The notes beneath the pieces were generated by a model. It saw only the letters and a list, made by a program, of their open reading frames with translations, made no database searches and had not been told where the DNA came from. From NCBI GenBank assembly GCA_020744425.1, contig JAGMUV010000040.1, forward strand, positions 186,001 to 250,000: 64,000 bases of DNA, read 5' to 3'. The position numbers and the translations under genes were made by a program. Below, piece after piece: positions 33,330 to 45,350 of this stretch. The stretch comes from Dactylonectria macrodidyma (taxonomy: Eukaryota; Ascomycota; Sordariomycetes; Hypocreales; Nectriaceae). The number at the start of each line of letters is the position of its first letter. The first letter of the stretch is position 1.

Positions 33330-34267
33330 CCAGAAATGAATCGCTTTATGTATTAAGTTGAACATTTTAAATTTTAAATTAAATGTAGTTTCTAGCATGC
33401 GCGGGAGAGTTAACTTTCCAATGATGTATTTATCTAAAGAGCTGTAATTCGTCTACCATGACCTTTGGTATTCTTATAGAGTAAGCTTAATGGTACTAGA
33501 CTCGGTTCGGCGGGTGAAGAGACCAAGGGAGTGGGTGATTAAGTTCGACATACGAGTAGAGTTACAACACCGAGTTTCATTTTCCTCAGGCTAGTGATCG
33601 TTGGCGAAGAGGCTTTCTACAGCAACTTTCCGTAAAGGCTAGTCTTCCCTTTCGTCTGCCAGTTGTGCTCGCATTTGTTCAATACTTGGAAGTTGCTCCC
33701 TGCGTTGACGCTGCTGTGATATCGGGTTCAGTTTTAAATGAAAACTCAATAGGTATAGTTTATAAAATTTCGAGCGGACCGTTTTTCCTGTCAGGTATTG
33801 ATGGTAGCGTCGAGAACAAGCGTCCTTGGTTCTACCCTCGAGCTGAGTCGAGATATATTAGTCCCACGTATTTCCTTTTTTCTGAAGTCGAATGATCCGC
33901 CTATCTTCCTCTTTCTTCCAATTACCTCTCTTCTTCTCTCTGTGGTTTCTCATATCAATTATTAGTAAATCAGGCTCCCTGATGTATAGCAAACATGGAT
34001 TGCGGTCTGCCAGTTTATATAGGCTACGTAGAACATGTTCATAACGGACGTTTCATAAAATATAGGTCTATCTCAAGAATGGCCGTCTGTAAATCGGCCA
34101 CTGGTGGGTGCTGTAACTACAAACATGCCCAAAGCAGGCCTAAAACAACCGAATCCCACCCCAATACCCAATCTGCATTTCATCTACCTGTTAAGAAGTT
34201 GCAGAGACTCGAGGAGTTATTAGGGCTATATATCAATGAGCCTGACCTTGCAATTCTCTGCCACAAG
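33330..34267. other. No gene recognised
   Basis: AT-rich spacer up to the left end of the hAT transposon. Only short frames. Confidence 0.35.
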
Positions 34268-35071
34268 CAGCGCTCCTAATAGTGCGCACCATTAAGAGCA
34301 CTATTAGTGCACACTGCAGTGCACACTAATAGTCCGTGCACTATTGGTTCAGTGTACGTTTCTCTGACTACACTGCTGGTTCAGTGCAAGCCTTCAGACC
34401 ACACTGCTGGTTCAGTGCAAGCCTTCAGACCACACTGATGGTCCAGTGTGAACTTGACCAGACTGACCACTAGTGCAGTGCGAGGGTCGCAGACTAACAG
34501 TCCCACTATTAGTGCGTCCAGGCTCAACGCGTATCAAGTCGCGTCTAGCGCGCTGGGGAAATTTCCAATAGGGCGCTAAGACATGTTAGCGGGTACAATA
34601 GTTTAGCTGTGTTAAGCTATTGTAACGTAGGTATCACGCTACTGACACAATCGTCTTAAACACTGTCCATATTCAGCAGCGAACCTAACTTTTTACCGTG
34701 GCCAATCATTGGCCGCCGGACTTGATAAGTGCCAAACCGGGAAGTTGAAGGCGGAATCCAAGAACGACTTGGAGCCTGTAGTCCAAACCAATCTCTAGGA
34801 CTTCTGAATTGGCTGGTTACCAAGCATGGGTGGCCGGATCCAACGATTGGAAGCGGTTGGTTGATTTCAGCCCCTGCGGCTTGGCCTGTATATTTGTAGT
34901 CATCGACTCTCAAGTGCCTTGGGAGGAAGTTGTACAGCCTATATCTACACCCACTACCCTTGAGGTCGACAGACCAAAGGTGCCACAAGCAACCTGGTCT
35001 CTTCAACAATTCTGCTCTACCAGACTCCCGTGATCGCCACCTTATTGTCTACGTGCCGTCTTTGCTGAATC

Positions 35072-37895
35072 ATGTCCTCTAGCGTGGATCACTCCGAGAC
35101 TGCCAGTGCTATTGGCAGTACCAGCAGACATCTCAATAATAAATAAATACATAATTTTGGCATATTGTTATGTATTGTTAACTGTGTCCTCATATTGATA
35201 TTTATTGTTAAGCTTATCAAGAATTATTAATATAATCATGAAGGGTCGGGAATGTCGTCGCCGCCTCCAGCAACATCCATCATCTTGCCATCTACTGCGA
35301 CGCAGATATTGCGGATCGAGTCATGCTTCACTCAGCTGCTCAGGCATTGCCGCTTCTAGATAGTCTTGGGATAGTCTCAACCGAAAGTCGTTCTCTGTCC
35401 CAAGAAATTGTACGCCTTGCGCAAAGGAATACCAATCCGGATTGCCTGACATCGCAGGTAGTTATTGTGAAACGTCTCAGTAACGGCACTGGAAAATAGC
35501 GGGGGCCATATTATTAATTATTAATAATATATATTTATTGGCACCGTCTATATTGATATCGATATGGATAAGCTTAACAATAAATATGCCCATAACAATA
35601 AATATATATTGATTACTGAGATGTCTGAGTACCAGCCATACGGTTGACTCCGACCTTCTTGCTCATACAGCATTATCACCATCATCTTCGCCACCCTCTA
35701 GTGCGCCCCGCAAAAAGACGTCTCCCATCTGGCGGTACTGTCGAAGCGAAGAAGGGAAGGGTACTCCGGCAGCTTGGGTCGATTCCAACGGAACGAAATG
35801 GTGGCATTGCCAACCCTGCTTCGACAAGAAAAGAGCGAAGAAATACAACTGCTCTGGTGGGTCGTCCGCCATTGTCAATCATTTGCGGACGGAGCACAAG
35901 ATCATGGTTTCTGGAAGGCAAGAGACCATGCGGGAAGTGACGCAAAGTCGCCTTGGAGACATCACTGCCTTCCTGGCCGATGAAAGTCTTGCCTCCACCA
36001 AGAAACGCAAGGCGACGGCAGAGGAAGATGCCCTAGACCCAGCTACTCTGCGCGAATTGTACTGTCGATACACAGTAGCTTGCAGCCTCTCCTTTGCTCA
36101 TGTTGAGCAGCCGGCCTTTCGCGACTTTATCCGGTATATTCGTCCGGCCGCTGATGATCTCCTCCCGAGGTCTGGTGACACGGTTAAAAATGACTTACAA
36201 TGGGGATACGACAACAAAAAGGAGTTTGTAAAGCGAGCTCTACAGAATGCCCTCTCATCAATCCACATTGTTCCTGACAACTGGACATCGCCAAATTGTT
36301 TTGGCGTAATAGGATTCACAGTTCAATTCGTTACCGAAGATCATGGCCTGCAGTCACTGGTGGTGAGGATAAAGGAATTGGAAGGACAGCACAGCGGCGA
36401 GAACATGGCAGAAGCTATCATGGAGTTCATACGAGAATTTGGAATAGCGTCAAAAGTTGGATACTTTATGATGGATAATGCCACCAACATGAACACCATG
36501 ATCGACAAAATCTCCGACGACTTAGAACAGGAGTTCGATGTTTTCTACGATCCTCTTCCTCACCGACTTCGCTGTTTCGGCCACATCATTAATCTGGCTG
36601 TGATGGAGTTCCTCATTGGAAAGCGACCACCCACAACTGATTCCTACCACGGGCCATCCGACGAGGAAGTTGAGCAATGGAGAAAGCGAGGGGCGATAGG
36701 CAAGCTGCATAATATCGTGGTCTACATCACTTGGACCCCCCAGCGACTTCAAACGTTTACTCGTCTCACCGACGGTCTAAGGCTACGACGCGATAATGAC
36801 ACTCGTTGGAATTCGTGGTACGGCATGGTCGAATGGGTCCTCAGGCCTAAAATCCGGCAAGCTATCACTGTATTTTGTGCTCAGGAGCCGGCTCTGCAGG
36901 ACGATGTTCTGACTCCAGCTGACTGGACAACTTTGACGGAGACTCATAAATTTCTCGAGCCATTTTATGACGCTACAATAGCCAATGAAGGCATGGGGAT
37001 TTCCATCTCTGACGTTCTGCCTGCCATGGACTATCTCTTGCATCACATTGAGGCGGCCAAGAAGGCCACTACCATCCCCCACCTGGCAACTATGATGGAG
37101 ACCGCGTGGGCAAAACTGGCCGACTACTATGAATTGACGGAAGATTCGCCGGTCTATTCAGCAGCGACGGTGTTGAATCCTTCCCTCAAGTGGGCATACA
37201 TGGAGAAGACTTGGGAGGGCAAGACTGAATGGATTGAGAGGGCTAAAGCCCGCGTAGGCGAGCTATGGAGGGAGGCGTACAAATCAACCACCTCCTTGCC
37301 TGTTCTTCGACCAGTTTTTGCACAGGAGCCAACTACAAGGCGACTAAATGGGTACAAAGTGTGGATGAAAGAGCAAAAGGCTACCATTTTCAACATGGAC
37401 TACGACGAGTACGAAGCGTACTGCCGTGAGCCTGTGATTATGGTATCGGATCCGCTGAAATGGTGGTTGGAACCAGCGCAGCGACGGCGGTTCCCTAACT
37501 TATCTTTGATGGCCATTGACATTCTGTCGATTGCGCCGATGTCTACTGAGACAGAGCGACTCTTCTCTAAGGCCAAACTCTCGGTAACAGAGCAGCGAGG
37601 AGCTATGAATATCGAAACGTTGAATCTCTTGGAATGCCTACGATCCTGGGACAGTAGCGTTCTGATAGTCCCATCAGAGGTAAGATTTCTGCTTTGTCAG
37701 ATGCGCGGTTGTCTAAGTGTGTCTAGTGTTGCTATGTACGGCAGCCGCCAGCACCATCTCCAATGCTTAGTATTCAGGAAAGGGGTTAGCAAGGCGGCGG
37801 GTGAGGCAATTCGACGACGGCGTTGGGAGCTTTGGAGGCAGCGTGGCAGGTACGAGGAGGGCAGGCCGCAAGTCGGGTTATTTTGTTCAGACTAA
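35072..37895 (+). pseudogene. hAT transposase with BED finger, N-terminus split by a MITE
   Basis: The frame from ATG 35072 encodes MSSSVDHSETASAIGSTS and is cut by a MITE at 35125-35627. With MITE and one target copy removed, it continues from 35636 in phase into a BED-type zinc finger (WWHCQPCFDKK ... HLRTEH), then the hAT core (DNWTSPNCFGVIGF, MMDNATNMNTM, RDNDTRWNSWYGM) and the C-terminal dimerisation motif STETERLFSKAK. The joined coding length is 2313 nt (770 residues). MITE plus target copy is 511 bp, not a multiple of three, so the present gene cannot make the full protein; a shorter product from an internal start would lack the finger. A GTAAGA donor at about 37680 hints that the last part is spliced and the final residues differ. 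Confidence 0.85.
35125..35627. mobile_element. hAT-type MITE (503 bp) inside the transposase gene
   Basis: Perfect 11-bp inverted ends CAGACATCTCA / TGAGATGTCTG, flanked by agtaccag at 35117-35124 and 35628-35635. The inside is very AT-rich with an inner inverted pair around tattgttaagcttatc (35208) and gataagcttaacaata (35567). No coding capacity. Confidence 0.92.
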
Positions 37896-38284
37896 TAGTG
37901 TAGACCACAGTTTGCACTGTTGGTTTAGTTTGGCCGTGATGAACAGACCAACAGTTCAGTTTGCGTTTCTCAGGCAGACTGATAGTTTAGTTTGGCCAAG
38001 TCAGGCGGACTGGCAGTTTAGTGTGGCTAAGTCAAACGGGTCGGCAGTTTAGTGTGGCCAAGCCAAATGGACTAATGGATCAGTTTGAGGTCTCTAAACC
38101 GAACGGTTGCACTATTAGGAGCCCTGGCCACAAGTGTAGGTTCGCACTGAAACCTGGCAGTGACCGCGTGTCGACACATCTGGGGAGAACTACAACGTCG
38201 CCAAGGCCCAAAACTAGCGCTGCCCTCAAATCAAACAAATCAAATCCAGAGTCATACCATCCCCCACCACGTAGAGCTCATCAC

Positions 38285-39250
38285 CGGTGACGTCATTGGC
38301 AACGTCAAGGGCGGCTCGAAGTGCTTCACGTGACGACGCGAAAAGAAATGCTTGAAGGGATAAGTTAATAATATGGAGGATACAGCGTATGCGGTGTCGT
38401 TTCGGACCCCAGTTGATCTACTATAGATTAGACGCCTAGATAAGAGAATCAGGCACGACATGACGTACATGATCCCGCTTAAGCCTGGTTGACAAATGCT
38501 GCAAACACGTGTCGTTTGAGGTCGCATTATCGCCAGTGTGACAGCCGAGTTGATTCGTGATACCGTAAAGGACGAGTGTTGAGAAGATATGTCGAGACTG
38601 ATGTTCACCAGAATGGCCGTGTCGAATTCTAGTAGACTCAGAAGTGCTCTCCTAGGCTGGTAATCCTTGTCAACCCATCGTGCACATACTGCTAGTACAC
38701 CATGGCGATGTGGCGATGTCCAGAGATCAGATGAGATGTGGACCTTCGAAACGGCGCTCTGTAGCTTGGCCTTCAACTGTGACTGATATGGGCTAAAGTT
38801 TGCAGTAATATGACGCATTGCTTCATGTCGTGATGTCGTGATAAGGTTCTCAATCGCGGGATTACAGGCTAGCATGATGTCTTGCATCCCATCCCATGTA
38901 ACTGCCGAAAAGGCCAGTCGACGACGTGTGAGAAGGGCAACCATGCTCTCAGTATAGCGCTGGGGATTGAACACTCTACGGAGGGCTGATTCTGGTGGGT
39001 TTGCTATATAGTAATCGCCGAGCCTAGCTTACTTTAATGGAGGACCAATGTCTGAGGATCGTTCCAGTACCGTATTATCCGAAGAGTTAATGATGTCGCT
39101 GTGTTTGCGCTTCGCATAGTGTATGGCGTTGTCTCGTTTCGGATTTGACCAGGCCTGATCAGAGGAACAGAGAAGACATTCATAGACCACTGCTCCCTTC
39201 GTTCTGCGCTTCCCCGATGGTCCTACCTGGCCCTAATTCGGATATGTCGC
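38285..39250 (-). pseudogene. Decayed hAT transposase remnant
   Basis: Minus-strand pieces in several frames include a BED-like finger (YECLLCSSDQAWSN ... HYAKRKH), then after a probable intron at about 39040-39000 FNPQRYTESM, KVHISSDLWTSPHRHG, CHTGDNATSNDTCLQHL and HRIRCILHIINLSLQAF. The order matches the first half of a hAT transposase. Several frameshifts and an in-frame stop show decay. It abuts the right end of the complete hAT element but is in the opposite orientation and is not part of it. Confidence 0.75.
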
Positions 39251-39843
39251 GCGGAATATGCAATTGAAGTTCAGGACCTCAGACGGTGCTGACTCTGCAT
39301 CGACAGCAGGATCAATACTCACCTGAGACTGTGAGGTGCAATTCGCCGGTTGATCTGAGGAAGAGGCTATAATAAAGATAGTAGAGGTCCGAAATAATAG
39401 AGCATATTATATCTACACACTTGAGTTAGGCTGTAAAGTTGAGAGATTTAAAGACTCCGCAAACACAAAGTAGCTTCTTGTCAGCCGATAAGTTGAAATT
39501 TGGCCAATCAGAGCCGGCAGCTTATCCTGATATCAGGATAAGGTGCCCTAGCTTTATCCGATATCTGGTATATATCATATATCGGGTATGGCGGGGTGGC
39601 GGGGATGATATCAGGATAGCATATCAGGATAGGCAAGTCTGAGAGAGTCAGGGGTCGGCTTTTGGGGCCGACCACTTATATATATTTCTCTAGACTTTGG
39701 CTGCCTGGCCCAAAAAGCCTGGAAAAGCTTGATTTTTGGCAACTGGCGAAGTCTACTTTATCAACCCCCCAGGTATCTTCCACAAGACCACTTCCTACTC
39801 TTTAATCACCTCTCCACTAGGTTCTATTTGCCCGATGTTATCT
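39251..39843. other. No gene; short TATCAGGATA-rich segment
   Basis: Between 39521 and 39633 the motif tatcaggata or its complement occurs several times, including the palindrome tatcctgatatcaggata, together with palindromic gatatctggtatatatcatatatcg. Possibly a MITE remnant. No coding region supported. Confidence 0.4.
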
Positions 39844-40404
39844 CTAGAAGAGAAGTGTTTTTAAGTAAGCTCGGAATGACCATGCTCTATTGGTTTGAAC
39901 TTGGGCAGGTTCCACCTGTCTTACTACTTCTTGAACTCCCCGTTCTGCTGATTTTGGTCGGCCACTTGCGTCTTGTGTCATTAGATTAGAAGGAATCCAT
40001 TGGGGTAATCCGACAAATGGCCCGGTTTTAGAATCCCCAAGATCCTCTAGATAATCTCTCGGCACCACAGATATCTCCAAAGTAAGGCTATCAACATCTG
40101 GACATGGGTCTATCGTAGCCCAACAAGTTTCCCTTCCAGGCAGCATAGTCCCCACCAAGTATAAGTCACCCATACAAACCCCTTTCGTTGTATAGCTTCT
40201 GATAATAATTCCTGTGGTATCATCGATGTCACATTCAGGGATTAACTTAATAGTAATAGCAGAGCGGTAATGGCTGTGTTTATATAAACCAACATATTGG
40301 TATGTTGTTAAATATTCGGTCACCTTATACCTGTTAACTAGCCTTGGAGTATATCCTCCTGCAATATCAATCAAGAATGGGTTTTGACTTTCTTCTACCT
40401 TCAT
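39844..40404 (-). CDS. Hypothetical protein
   Basis: I do not recognise this 186-residue protein (start MKVEESQNPFLIDIAGGYTP). It has no signal peptide, membrane helix or known motif. The first 110 residues look like a compact mixed alpha/beta domain; the last 40 are polar. It has an uninterrupted frame from an ATG and a TATA box 65-72 bp upstream, so transcription is plausible. It lies between transposon remnants, so it may be a lineage-specific or captured gene. Confidence 0.5.
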   Translation of the reverse strand: MKVEESQNPFLIDIAGGYTPRLVNRYKVTEYLTTYQYVGLYKHSHYRSAITIKLIPECDIDDTTGIIIRSYTTKGVCMGDLYLVGTMLPGRETCWATIDPCPDVDSLTLEISVVPRDYLEDLGDSKTGPFVGLPQWIPSNLMTQDASGRPKSAERGVQEVVRQVEPAQVQTNRAWSFRAYLKTLLF

Positions 40405-40468
40405 TATTAAGTAAGAGATGATATGTAGTGAGAACGAGAGAAGGCCAATCTACTGAGCCCGTCGTGTC

Positions 40469-40476
40469 TTTTATAT
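40469..40476 (-). promoter_or_regulatory. TATA box of the hypothetical gene
   Basis: Minus-strand AATATAAAAG lies about 65-72 bp before ATG 40404. Confidence 0.45.
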
Positions 40477-40973
40477 TAGAGAGAGGTCCAGATCCAACCG
40501 CAATTAGTCGCGCATTCAGCTGGATGCTTGAAACGCACTTGATGCACTGCAGCCAATTAGCGCCTTTTCTTCGAAATTAACTGCCCCCACCGTTGATTAC
40601 TCGGTATTTGGACAGCCCGTTCGCCGCCCTACTGTAAAGAGAGTGACCAGTATCATCGTGAAAAGGCCGTTCGAAAGCACTCAGACCGACCACATCGAGG
40701 TCGCTGAACAGAGCGAGGCGACTCCATGGCTCCAACATACTCGTTGGCCCGAGCTATTTCACAATCGGCCACTCAATATCATTACCGCCTCGGCACAGCA
40801 ACTAGGTCCCGTGAGAGGTGAAGGTTACTTACGACCGGATGGCTCCAGTCAAGAATTGATCTATATTTATCTGGCTATCCCTAATCTTTACTAAAGACAC
40901 ACCGCGCATCCAACACCTTAGTCAGATGACTAGAAAACCCCTCTCGAGAAAAGAGGGGGCCGGAGGCATCCTT
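40477..40973. other. No gene recognised
   Basis: Upstream flank of the hypothetical gene. Only short frames. Confidence 0.35.
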
Positions 40974-40981
40974 GATCAAGA

Positions 40982-41309
40982 TAGGGATGGGCACGTGTTT
41001 AATACACATGTGTATTAAACTGTTTTTTATTATACTGAAACTGTTTTTTATTCCGAATAAAAAACGCGTTTTTTATTGCAATATAACCACCATATATGAA
41101 GCTGCCCAACGGTCATATTACCAATAACCAAGACTGTGGAGGAAAGGAGGTCGGAACAGGGATTACATTGATCATATGCACTAGGCTGTTTATGGATGGC
41201 GCTAAACCTAATTAGGAGTAGAATATAATACATATAAAACGCGCCTGTTTTAAATATTTAATACAAAAAGCGCATTTTATTTAATGATACGGTATTAAAT
41301 CCATCCCTA
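40982..41309. mobile_element. hAT-type MITE (328 bp), target duplication GATCAAGA
   Basis: The inverted ends TAGGGATGG / CCATCCCTA are flanked by gatcaaga at 40974-40981 and 41310-41317. Further in, TTTAATAC and GTATTAAA pair. AT-rich with runs such as ctgttttttatt. No coding capacity. Confidence 0.9.
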
Positions 41310-41317
41310 GATCAAGA

Positions 41318-41624
41318 ACAATCATCGTCTTTGGGCTCCACAATGCATTCATCCCTGTCAGTCTGATCGAATTGACCGTATCGGATCCATCAGGATCCAA
41401 CAGCAGTCTTGGATTGATCGACATATCGGCCAAGCGTTGCCGTACGCAGTGTTGCTAATAATATAAACAATACGTATATTGGCAATATTGATACGGAAAA
41501 GAGGCGATGGCCAGGGGCCAGAGGCCCTAGGGGGCACGAAGGGCCAGAAAGCTGCAATAGCAGGTGATGGATTGTATTGTTGTATGAAGAATGATGATGA
41601 AGCAAAGCCAGAAGGGCCCTGCAG
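41318..41624. other. No gene recognised
   Basis: Spacer of 300 bp between a MITE and the foldback element; no structure supported. Confidence 0.35.
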
Positions 41625-41632
41625 GCCCTTTT

Positions 41633-42325
41633 TTACCTCAGCGAGCTCAGACCATTTCCAAGAGGAGTTTAGCGACAGCTGAAATCGGGCACGTGATTTA
41701 AGTAAACTCCTCGAGCAAATGGCCTGAGCGTTGTGTCCAACCCGCCCACTGCTCTGCCGGAATTTTGTACCATATTTTTCGCGATTCTGGAGACCACGTT
41801 TTACGTATCCATCAATAACCACATCAAAGCACATTGTATTTGCCCTCAATTTCACTGGGCTGTGCACAAAGCTATGCTCTATCTAGACATCTATTTTTGT
41901 ACCATCCCTATGCCTGTGTCTTGTGGAAAACTCTGATATGTCGTGACCTCGACCACTTCGGAATCCTCATCCATTAGTAGGCGTATACTTATACTTGGAC
42001 GGGTCGGGTCGGGTGAAGAGATGGCCTGGGATAAACCGCGCACTCTGACGACATAAATCTTGGGCTGACATAGCCCAAAATTCACTCAGTTGTAGAATGG
42101 TAGTCGGTGAATCGAATGATAGTATTCAATTTACGAGATACCTTGTGGTTCTGGCTGAAAAAGTGTTTTAAGACGGAGTCCATTTCGTTAGAAAAAACTC
42201 CGCACACGCCCAAAAATCTGGACAGGACGCTCAGGCCATTTGCTCGAGGAGTTTACTTAAATCACGTGCCCGATTTCAGCTGTCGCTAAACTCCTCTTGG
42301 AAATGGTCTGAGCTCGCTGAGGTAA
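41633..42325. mobile_element. Foldback element with perfect 98-bp TIRs, target duplication GCCCTTTT
   Basis: Positions 41633-41730 and 42228-42325 are exact reverse complements over 98 bp, beginning ttacctcagcgagctcagac. The element is flanked by gcccttt plus t at 41625-41632 and 42326-42333. Long terminal repeats with an 8-bp duplication suggest a Mutator-like or hAT-like non-autonomous element. Identity of the arms implies a recent insertion. The 497-bp interior has no convincing coding frame. Confidence 0.93.
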
Positions 42326-42404
42326 GCCCTTTTGAGGCATTGCTCACGTGACTGATGATCCTCACGTGATTTCACGTATCAAATATGGACCCCCTCGCAA
42401 TAAT

Positions 42405-44265
42405 TCAGCCGAAGGCTGACTCTACATTAAGGGTTTTTCAGCCGAAGGCTGACTCTACATTAAGGGTTTGGTGCAGACAGGGGTCAATAAGTTTCTCAGG
42501 TTCTGATTGGCCCAATAATTGAATGGACGGCCGCAAAACGTGCAACAACTGGACAACGGCTGCTAAAAAGTGGGTCCAGCTTTCTGCCACCTCGAAGCAC
42601 CCCTGGTTTGTTTACTTGTGCTTCGCTTGACATGGGAATTTGAAGCAACGCATCTTGGTGCGTGCTTCATTAACTAATGAGTCCTAAGTCTACTCCTCAG
42701 GGGCTTCAAGATGACTTGATTTGCATCGTCTGTGCCCGCTGTGGCGAGGAGAAACCGGCGGGCGACTTCGTCAGCAAACGGAGATCTGCTGGGAACACCA
42801 AGAACTGCCTCGGCTGTCGTGGTCGGTGCAATTCTCATGTCAGCTCTGTCTCCCCCCTCCGCAAGACATTCAACACTAACTAAGTGAAGCGTACCAGATC
42901 CAAAGGCGCGACCCTGACATTAAGAAACCTCGCCGTCGGTCCTCCTTCAATTGAGAGTCCCGCTCTAAAGAGAACTGAAGGAAGGTGCTCGCCTATCGCC
43001 TCTTAACGACAGATTCGGAACCCAGCCTACGTCGCCAGAGAGGCTACGGCAATGTCATACAGCGAAGACGTTATCCGGGGCGTCGATAGCCAGCCGCGTG
43101 TAGTGTTGGGGACGCCAATCCCACCAACCCAACAAAGCTCGCGGCTCTTCCGTACAATAGCTCCCTCACCTCCTGTGCAGCCGACACTACTAACCGCCTC
43201 ACATTCTGATCCGTCTACTATCCGAAGCAGCACGTCTCATATAGGTCACTCTGACTTGGCTCCTAGATTCCTCCAGTGCGGGAGAGACTCACAGGACGAT
43301 TCCTCCATGGCCGGCGCAAGGGCCAAGCGGGCTGCTATCCAGCGAGGCCATCGTTCACGACGCAGGGGAGACTGTGTCACTGACTCCCTCAATATCTCAA
43401 CTCGGCGCGTTTAAAGGTTCGGAGGGGCCTGGGGCAGATATTCTTACTTAATGGTCGCAGTACTTCAGGCTGACCCCAGAATGTAGATGCCAGCCAAGAT
43501 CGACCGCGAGAAGAAGCTTAAAGATATCAAGTATCTGATCATTGACGAGAAGAGCATGCTGGGACTGCGTCAGCTATCTTGGATCGATGACCGTCTCCGA
43601 GAGGCGTTTCCGAATAAGAACGAAGAGTTCTTTGGCGGCCTGAACATCCTGTTGGTTGGTGACTTCTTTCAGCTTCCCCCTGTGCTGCAGAAGCCGCTTT
43701 ATTACGATAAAGAGGTTCAGGGAGTAGAGATCAAGGGCAGAAACGCATAGGCGATTCGATAAATCGGTCTTCTTGAAAGTTGTCCAGCGGCAGCGTGGCG
43801 ACGATCAGGAGGCATTCCGCCTAGCTCTCGGGGAATTGCGGCTGCTTCAACTATCTGTGGAGTCCTGGAAGTTCCTTTCCAGCCGCGTGCAGGCAAAACT
43901 AGACGATCAAGAGGTCGCAAGGTTTGTCAACGCCTTACGAGTATACGCCACTAAAGATAGGGTGAACGAATATAACCACTATCACCTCGACCGCCTCAGC
44001 CGGCCAGTCATCCAGGTCATGGCTAAGAACGTCGGCCCCGGCGCGGATGGCATGAAGATGAAGATGAGGGATCAGGAGCTTAGGAAACGACAGGTGCTCA
44101 CACAGAATCCGTACATGTCACATAATACCAAGAATGGCCATGGCAATGGATCAGTACGAGATAATGCAGTAGTAGTACTAGCTTCCCGGCCCGCGGACAA
44201 ACAGCCTTCGGCTGAGGCTACCCCATGCACCCCACCGCCGCTCCAATGTGCATGGGGTGACGTAG
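42405..44265 (+). mobile_element. Internally deleted Helitron
   Basis: The left end shows TCAGCCGAAGGCTGA as part of a 33-bp unit present twice in tandem (42405-42437, 42438-42470). The right end is suggested by a hairpin with 11-bp arms ACCCCATGCAC / GTGCATGGGGT (44220-44230, 44248-44258) followed by gacgtag; this does not give a clean CTRR end, so the limit is provisional. A small TTCGGCTG hairpin precedes it. Confidence 0.6.
42677..44090 (+). pseudogene. Helitron Rep-helicase pseudogene, Rep domain deleted
   Basis: Starts at ATG 42677 with a cysteine finger (CIVCARCGEEKPAGDF ... NCLGCRGR) like the start of the Helitron protein at 17411. Then come degenerate pieces sharing VVLGTPIPPTQ (43090-43130) with the other copy. 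From 43487 helicase motifs appear: YLIIDEKSMLGL, LLVGDFFQLPPVLQK, then after a stop and frameshift VVQRQRGDDQEAFRLALGEL and LSSRVQAKLDDQEVARF. The HUH/tyrosine Rep domain and the P-loop are absent, and the end of the helicase is lost. Non-functional. Confidence 0.8.
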
Positions 44266-44398
44266 TATTTTATCGTATTGTCAAGAGGCTATATTGTATT
44301 ACCCAATATGAACAGGACCCATATTGTATTGTATTGCCAAGAACCTAATATATTGGCAGTGTGACAATACATCCAATATATTGCACGTGACCTCATCA

Positions 44399-45350
44399 TT
44401 CAACTGCCTTAGCGAAAATCTCGTCACCTTCAAAATCTCGTATCCCAAACCATGACTTCAGGCACTCCAATGCTTCAATTACATCACTCCCAAGTCGATT
44501 TCGACGGTCTGTAATCGTTATCTTTGCCCTAGAGAAGAGTCGTTCGGGCTCCGCAGGCATTGCAGGAATTGACAATATATCCACGGCCATCTTGCTCAGG
44601 CTCGGGTAGTTTTTCTGCTGTGTCTTTCTCTAGCCACCATGCAAGGGCGCTTGTAAAACCATAAACCCGTTCAGACTTGCAATAACGCTCGTATTCGTCC
44701 GTGATGAGTGACGGCTGCAGGTGCTTGTTCCGCCAATTCAAGAACTCGTTCGTGGTCGCCGATGGGACCTCGCAGAGTGGAAGAGGTGATTCCACAGGTC
44801 TATATTCGTTCCACAGCGTCTCAAGCAACATCTTCGACGACTCAACCCACTCCTTTTTCCAATTCTCCTGGATGTAATGCCATTTATGCGAAGGGTGGAG
44901 CACGATAGCTGCAACGTAGGCAGGTGATTCATCCGTAAGGCGATAATACTTGTCCAGCTTCGCCCAGCCCGAGTTATACATCGGTGCCATCATCGGATCG
45001 TCGACATTTGCTTCCTTGCCGGCTTCGAATTGTGCTAATACAAAGTCTATAGCCAGGAGGACATTGTCAAGTGTTGCAAACGATGACTCCAGAGCCTTAG
45101 TCGTCATCTTCAGCTTCTCTAAGAAGAACTTGATCTTCTCCAAGATGGTCCAGTCCTCTGAAGGGAGCTCGTCTCCAGCGCAATCTGCATCCATCCATTT
45201 GTTGAAATAGCCGTCAATTGCGTCTCTAAGATTCAAGGCCGCTCTCAACATAGTATACCACGAGCTCCACCTTGTGTCGTTGTCTCGCGTAAGCTTACGG
45301 TTATGGCTGATAGCAAGAAACTTTTGGATGCGCTGATAACCCATATTCTA
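44399..45350 (-). pseudogene. hAT transposase C-terminal remnant
   Basis: The minus strand reads TRDNDTRWSSWYTMLRAAL, YRLTDESPAYVAAIVLHPSH and WWLEKDTAEK, then shifts by one base in an A run near 44612 and continues LSKMAVDILSIPAMPAEPER and LFSRAKITITDRR, the hAT dimerisation domain, to a stop at 44399. It is related to the transposase at 35072 but distinct. The N-terminal half is absent beyond about 45350. Confidence 0.8.

Larger units (their letters stand above)
34268..38126 (+). mobile_element. Complete hAT transposon (3859 bp), target duplication GCCACAAG
   Basis: Ends CAGCGCTCCTAATAGTGC and GCACTATTAGGAGCCCTG are imperfect inverted terminal repeats, flanked by gccacaag at 34260-34267 and 38127-38134. 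Both subterminal regions carry repeated motifs such as ctggttcagtgcaagcc (34370-34430) and agtttagtttggcc (37925-38060), the usual transposase-binding landscape of hAT elements. The body encodes a hAT transposase. Confidence 0.93.

Noticed and set aside
44220..44258. Hairpin at the end of the deleted Helitron as a rho-independent terminator
   Set aside because: Not relevant in a fungus, no T run follows, and the position fits a Helitron 3' hairpin.
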